Origin: Alteromonas gracilis | Lineage (GTDB): Bacteria > Pseudomonadota > Gammaproteobacteria > Enterobacterales > Alteromonadaceae | NCBI RefSeq assembly: GCF_002993325.1 | Contig: NZ_PVNO01000024.1 | Coordinates: forward strand, 287,486-351,485 | Direction: 5' to 3' | DNA length: 64,000 nucleotides | Shown here: positions 61,944 through 64,000 of the stretch, piece by piece | Position numbering within the stretch: the stretch's first letter is position 1 | Layout: each line of letters starts with the position of its first letter | The notes under the pieces: model-generated | Database searches by the model: none | What the model was told of the DNA's origin: nothing | What the model saw: the letters and a program-made list of their open reading frames with translations, nothing else | Made by a program: the position numbers and the translations under genes

Positions 61944-62300
61944 ATGTCAGCAGGCGTCACACAAGCAAACAAATTTTACGAAGAAGTCGCAGCGACTCAA
62001 ATAGTTTGGTTTGGTTGCCTACCAAACGAAATACTCTTAGAGTTTGATGTTGGTGACAACAAAGTATCTTTGCCCCTGTGGTCTTCCAAATCTAGAATCG
62101 ATAGGCTTAAAAAACTGAATCCTGAACTGCTCGGAGACGTAGAAGCACGAAGTGTTAGCTGGGCACAATTTAAGGAGGATTTCTTACCTATCCTACAGGA
62201 TGATGAGAAAGTAGTGGGAGTAAATCTTTCTGGCAAAAATCTTACAGGCATCGACATACCCGCATCACTTTTAGTTAAACAAATAGAGGCATTTGGGTAA
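61944..62300 (+). CDS. Integron cassette 1 protein, DUF2750-like
   Basis: A 118-residue cytosolic protein. It has the order of motifs I associate with DUF2750: an N-terminal ANKFYEEVAATQIVWFG, the central VSLPLWSSKSRIDRL, and the C-terminal VVGVNLSGKNLTGIDIPASL. A longer frame begins at 61896, but that lies before the cassette boundary (61929). The ATG at 61944 has AAGGA just upstream, so the gene fits wholly within the cassette. Members of this family occur often in cassette arrays; their role is unknown. There is no promoter in the cassette, so expression should depend on upstream transcription. Confidence 0.75.
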   Translation: MSAGVTQANKFYEEVAATQIVWFGCLPNEILLEFDVGDNKVSLPLWSSKSRIDRLKKLNPELLGDVEARSVSWAQFKEDFLPILQDDEKVVGVNLSGKNLTGIDIPASLLVKQIEAFG

Positions 62301-62414
62301 TGTCTCCTAACAAAAAAATCAAGTTCGCCCGCTACGCGGGCTGGGACGCAAACACGCGGGGCGGCTTCGCCATTATGCCCCACATGCCTGCGCCCCTTAT
62401 TTAAAAGTTAGGTG
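62301..62414 (+). repeat. attC site of cassette 1
   Basis: R'' TCCTAAC at 62305-62311 and R' GTTAGG(T) at 62407-62413 bound about 110 bp. The inner L boxes also pair: AAATCAAG (62316-62323) with CTTATTT (62396-62402), the left copy carrying one extra base (C), the hallmark that directs strand choice. The centre holds GC-rich short palindromes (CGCCCGC...GCGGGC). The whole can fold on one strand into the hairpin that IntI recognises. Confidence 0.88.
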
Positions 62415-62424
62415 CTACAGGGAA

Positions 62425-62772
62425 ATGAGCTTCGAAAGATTTCATAAACATTTACACACCGTAGCTGACAATACGATTTGCGTATCGTACGACCGCTTAA
62501 CTACAAAGTTTGCAGTTAAGGTAGGCGACACTGTTGCTTACTCTAAGTACTTTTGGTTCTGGCCTAGACATAATGCCACCGTTCAAATCGGTGATAGCTC
62601 TTATGCGCTCAGTGTATACTGGTTTCTTATATGGGGAGCGTCTTTAAAAAAAGATGATTCAGTTGTTGTAAAAGAGCTCCTACCTAAACGCCGTAGACGC
62701 TCTATTTCTATTCTAGGGTATGGTGTTTTCATTGTTTTGGTTAGGGCTGCGTTTGTTGTTTTTACGCCATAG
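62425..62772 (+). CDS. Integron cassette 2 protein, unknown, one C-terminal membrane segment
   Basis: I do not recognise this 115-residue protein. The ATG at 62425 has GGGAAATG just upstream and lies 17 bp after the cassette start. The first about 80 residues are soluble and rich in Trp/Phe/Tyr (SKYFWFWPRHNATVQIGDSS, YALSVYWFLIWGASLKK). A very basic patch (PKRRRRS) precedes a hydrophobic C-terminal segment (ILGYGVFIVLVRAAFVVF), so it is probably a tail-anchored inner-membrane protein. The stop codon is directly followed by the R'' box of its attC. Composition differs from the core genes, as expected of a cassette. Confidence 0.7.
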   Translation: MSFERFHKHLHTVADNTICVSYDRLTTKFAVKVGDTVAYSKYFWFWPRHNATVQIGDSSYALSVYWFLIWGASLKKDDSVVVKELLPKRRRRSISILGYGVFIVLVRAAFVVFTP

Positions 62773-62795
62773 CACCTAACAAGAGACTATGGCGT
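62764..62795. repeat. 9-bp perfect inverted repeat across the cassette/IS junction
   Basis: ACGCCATAG (62764-62772, last codons of cassette 2) and CTATGGCGT (62787-62795, IS end) flank CACCTAACAAGAGA. No T-run follows, so it is not a normal terminator. Confidence 0.7.
62770..62782 (+). repeat. Left remnant of cassette 2 attC, interrupted by the IS element
   Basis: R'' CACCTAAC at 62773-62780 is the exact reverse complement of the cassette's own first core GTTAGGTG (62407-62414), and the match extends 3 bases into the stop codon. The transposase stop lies only 22 bp away. The right half of the attC should resume after about 63932 and end at GTTAGGTG (63965-63972). Confidence 0.75.
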
Positions 62796-62801
62796 CAATA
62801 G

Positions 62802-63758
62802 TTAATTTAAAGCCTTTGGCGCTTCCCACATCACACCATCTCTCAACATTGAATTCAGTACTATTACCATCTTTCTCACACAGGCAATCAAAGCCACCTT
62901 TTTAGGCTTTCCTGCGCTTACTAACTTACCGTAATAAGATTTAAATACAGGGTTTGATTGAATCGCCGACATCACAGCCATAAAGAGTACTGTTCTTACT
63001 TGGTGACGGCCACCTTGTATTTTCCGATGCCCTTTATACCGCCCACTTTCTTTGCTCATCGGTGCAACACCAACTAAGGCTGCTGCTTGTTTGTTCGTCA
63101 TATAACCAAGCTCAGGTAGATTACTTATTATTGACGCAGCTGCGACTTTTCCAACACCATTCATGCTTTGAAGCAGTTGATCTTTCGCTTTAAATTCCGG
63201 CGTCAACTCAATCATCTTCAGGATTTTTTCTTCGACCTTTTTTATCTGATTACCCAAAGCCGTTAATATCGGTTTTATCGTCATCGCAAGGTCTTTGGGC
63301 ATGATTTGAATTCTATTTTTTTCCATTGTTTGCATGGAAAGGAGTTGATTACGACGCGTGACTAAATCGCTCATAGCGCGCATGGCTTTTGGCTTCAGCT
63401 GAGTTAAGTCAGGTTTTATCACCTCACTAAAGTGCGCTATTAGTTTAGCGTCGAGCTTGTCAGTTTTAGCTCGCCGCCCTATCGCACCAGCAAATCGTTT
63501 TATGTGAACTGGATGGGCAATGACAAATGGAAGTTTTGCCTCAGCGCACGCCATTGCAAAAGGCATTTCTAATCTGCCCGTCGCTTCAACAACTATTCTT
63601 TCGGGCTGATATTTCTTGAGTTCGACAATCGCTTCTTTTATCCCTCTTTCATTGTTTTCTACACAGAAAAAGATATCCAAAGGCCGTATGTAAATATCAA
63701 GCTGTGATTTGCCAGTATCTACCCCAACGTTAATTTTTTGCTTTGTAATAGTGTTCAT
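62802..63758 (-). CDS. IS110-family transposase (DEDD plus serine recombinase)
   Basis: A 318-residue recombinase. The N-terminal RuvC-like DEDD domain shows GVDTGKSQLDIYIR (Asp), RIVVEATGRLE (Glu) and KTDKLDAKLIAHF (two Asp). The C-terminal Transposase_20 domain carries GVAPMSKESGRYKGHRKI with the catalytic Ser, then GGRHQVRTVLFMAVMSAI. No frameshift or stop interrupts it, so it may be active. The attC location recalls the attC-targeting members of the IS110/IS1111 group reported in other integrons. Its upstream region probably encodes the guide RNA the enzyme needs. Confidence 0.93.
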   Translation of the reverse strand: MNTITKQKINVGVDTGKSQLDIYIRPLDIFFCVENNERGIKEAIVELKKYQPERIVVEATGRLEMPFAMACAEAKLPFVIAHPVHIKRFAGAIGRRAKTDKLDAKLIAHFSEVIKPDLTQLKPKAMRAMSDLVTRRNQLLSMQTMEKNRIQIMPKDLAMTIKPILTALGNQIKKVEEKILKMIELTPEFKAKDQLLQSMNGVGKVAAASIISNLPELGYMTNKQAAALVGVAPMSKESGRYKGHRKIQGGRHQVRTVLFMAVMSAIQSNPVFKSYYGKLVSAGKPKKVALIACVRKMVIVLNSMLRDGVMWEAPKALN

Positions 63759-63769
63759 AATAAGCTGAC

Positions 63770-63932
63770 TCTTGCTTGCATAATGCGGGTTCGAGACCCA
63801 GTAGACTATTCGAGTGTGGTGCTTGGAGTCCTATGAGGCGTTCTTTCTTGTTATCGGTCTCTCAATTGAGGAGCCAAAAATTAATCGAACTGCCAAATAG
63901 AAAGCTTTAGTTGCTGCTAAAGCCTGGGTCTC
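63770..63932 (-). ncRNA. Candidate IS110 guide (bridge) RNA region upstream of the transposase
   Basis: On the plus strand GAGACCCAG (63793-63801) is the exact reverse complement of CTGGGTCTC at the right IS end (63924-63932). Two bases on, AGACTAT (63803-63809) is identical in sense to AGACTAT at the left IS end (62784-62790). One guide antisense and one sense, adjacent in a loop, is the pattern of a donor-binding loop. Hairpins nearby are GCTTTAG/CTAAAGC (63904-63923), CTCAATTGAG (63860-63869) and GGGT/ACCC (63787-63799). The RNA ends and target-binding loop are not resolved. Confidence 0.45.
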
Positions 63933-64000
63933 ACATTACCCGAAATTGATGAAAAAGGATTTAAGTTAGGTGGGTAATTATCCATACAAAAAAATTAAGT
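63933..64000 (+). other. Right half of the interrupted attC and start of a possible third cassette
   Basis: After the probable IS end, AT-rich DNA leads to GTTAGGTG at 63965-63972, an R' core identical to that at the start of cassette 2. Cassette 3 would begin at 63966. The window ends before any gene. The inner L boxes of this attC are not clear. Confidence 0.5.

Larger units (their letters stand above)
62783..63932 (-). mobile_element. IS110-family insertion sequence, about 1.15 kb, inside an attC site
   Basis: It carries one intact transposase gene on the minus strand. Candidate subterminal inverted repeats are GAGACTATGGC (62783-62793) and GCCTGGGTCTC (63922-63932), 8 of 11 matching. As usual for IS110, there are no long terminal repeats and no target duplication to fix the ends, so the limits are uncertain by several bases. 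About 175 bp of non-coding DNA lies upstream of the transposase and only about 20 bp downstream, the layout of the IS110 rather than the IS1111 subgroup. Orientation is opposite to the cassettes. Confidence 0.7.
60742..63972. mobile_element. Chromosomal integron: intI, attI, two gene cassettes, inserted IS110 element (continues past the window)
   Basis: The parts are an integron-type integrase on the minus strand, an attI region with core GTTAGGA (61928-61934), cassette 1 (61929-62407) and cassette 2 (from 62408). The cassette reading is strong because each cassette's start repeats, as reverse complement, its own R'' box: 11 bases for cassette 1 (GTTAGGAGACA at 61928 with TGTCTCCTAAC ending at 62311) and 11 for cassette 2 (GTTAGGTGCTA at 62407 with TAGCACCTAAC ending at 62780). 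A further core GTTAGGTG at 63965-63972 suggests a third cassette begins there. How long the array is cannot be seen. Confidence 0.88.

Noticed and set aside
62764..62795. Terminator of cassette 2 gene
   Set aside because: The inverted repeat lacks a T-tail in either useful direction and spans the IS junction.
63786..63801. tRNA-like T-arm (GGGTTCGAGACCC)
   Set aside because: Only the T-stem and loop fit. No acceptor, D or anticodon arm can be found around it, and the bases are better explained by the IS guide region.

Overview
The window looks like a piece of the chromosome of a marine gammaproteobacterium of the order Alteromonadales, most like Alteromonas. This rests on conserved gene orders (rppH-ptsP-tauE-lgt-thyA; ftsB-ispD-ispF-truD ... 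pcm-yqaA-nlpD-rpoS; rplU-rpmA-obgE divergent from ispB; fadB-fadA), on a MutH/Dam-type mismatch repair gene, and on the style of the proteins. The species call is an inference; no database was searched.

Layout. 1-1782: 5' part of a TPR lipoprotein of the PEP-CTERM/exosortase type (minus strand, running off the window). 2-10 kb: deaD RNA helicase, cysG siroheme synthase, a secreted transglutaminase-like protein, a PIN-PhoH ATPase and a gluzincin metallopeptidase, then a broken XRE/DUF4019 regulator gene. 10.5-19.4 kb: rapA, rluA, a DUF3530 protein, a small orphan, an AmpG-like permease and a hybrid sensor kinase. 19.4-26.9 kb: a long minus-strand run rppH-ptsP-tauE-lgt-thyA-(response regulator/CheC-like)-(PAS-GGDEF). 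27-37 kb: mutH, a membrane AraC-like regulator, ygiF/ygiM, putA and a chemoreceptor. 37.4-45.1 kb: TIGR03545 protein, then ftsB-ispD-ispF-truD and pcm-yqaA-nlpD-rpoS; surE, often found between truD and pcm, is absent. 45.3-56.9 kb: folA, an S9 peptidase, obgE-rpmA-rplU, a long intergenic region with a dense GATC cluster, ispB, a ZIP transporter, pepQ and slt. 57.3-60.7 kb: fadBA, closed by a strong terminator.

The accessory part is 60.7-64 kb: a chromosomal integron. An integron integrase gene (minus) has a clear LexA box (CTGT-N8-ACAG) just upstream. Facing away from it are two gene cassettes whose boundaries can be read exactly: each cassette's first bases are the reverse complement of its own attC R'' box. 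Cassette 1 carries a DUF2750-like gene with a complete attC. Cassette 2 carries an unknown small membrane protein. Its attC is interrupted just after R'' by an IS110-family element whose transposase is intact. The non-coding region upstream of that transposase holds, side by side within 17 bp, a reverse-complement copy of one IS end and a same-sense copy of the other. That is what a donor-binding loop of an IS110 guide (bridge) RNA would look like, and it is the most interesting signal in the window.

Most of the rest is ordinary housekeeping sequence. Other items worth a look are six GATC sites in 73 bp upstream of ispB, a frame-breaking deletion with microhomology in the XRE/DUF4019 gene, a nested palindrome in front of that gene, and a thyA-linked pair of c-di-GMP/two-component genes.
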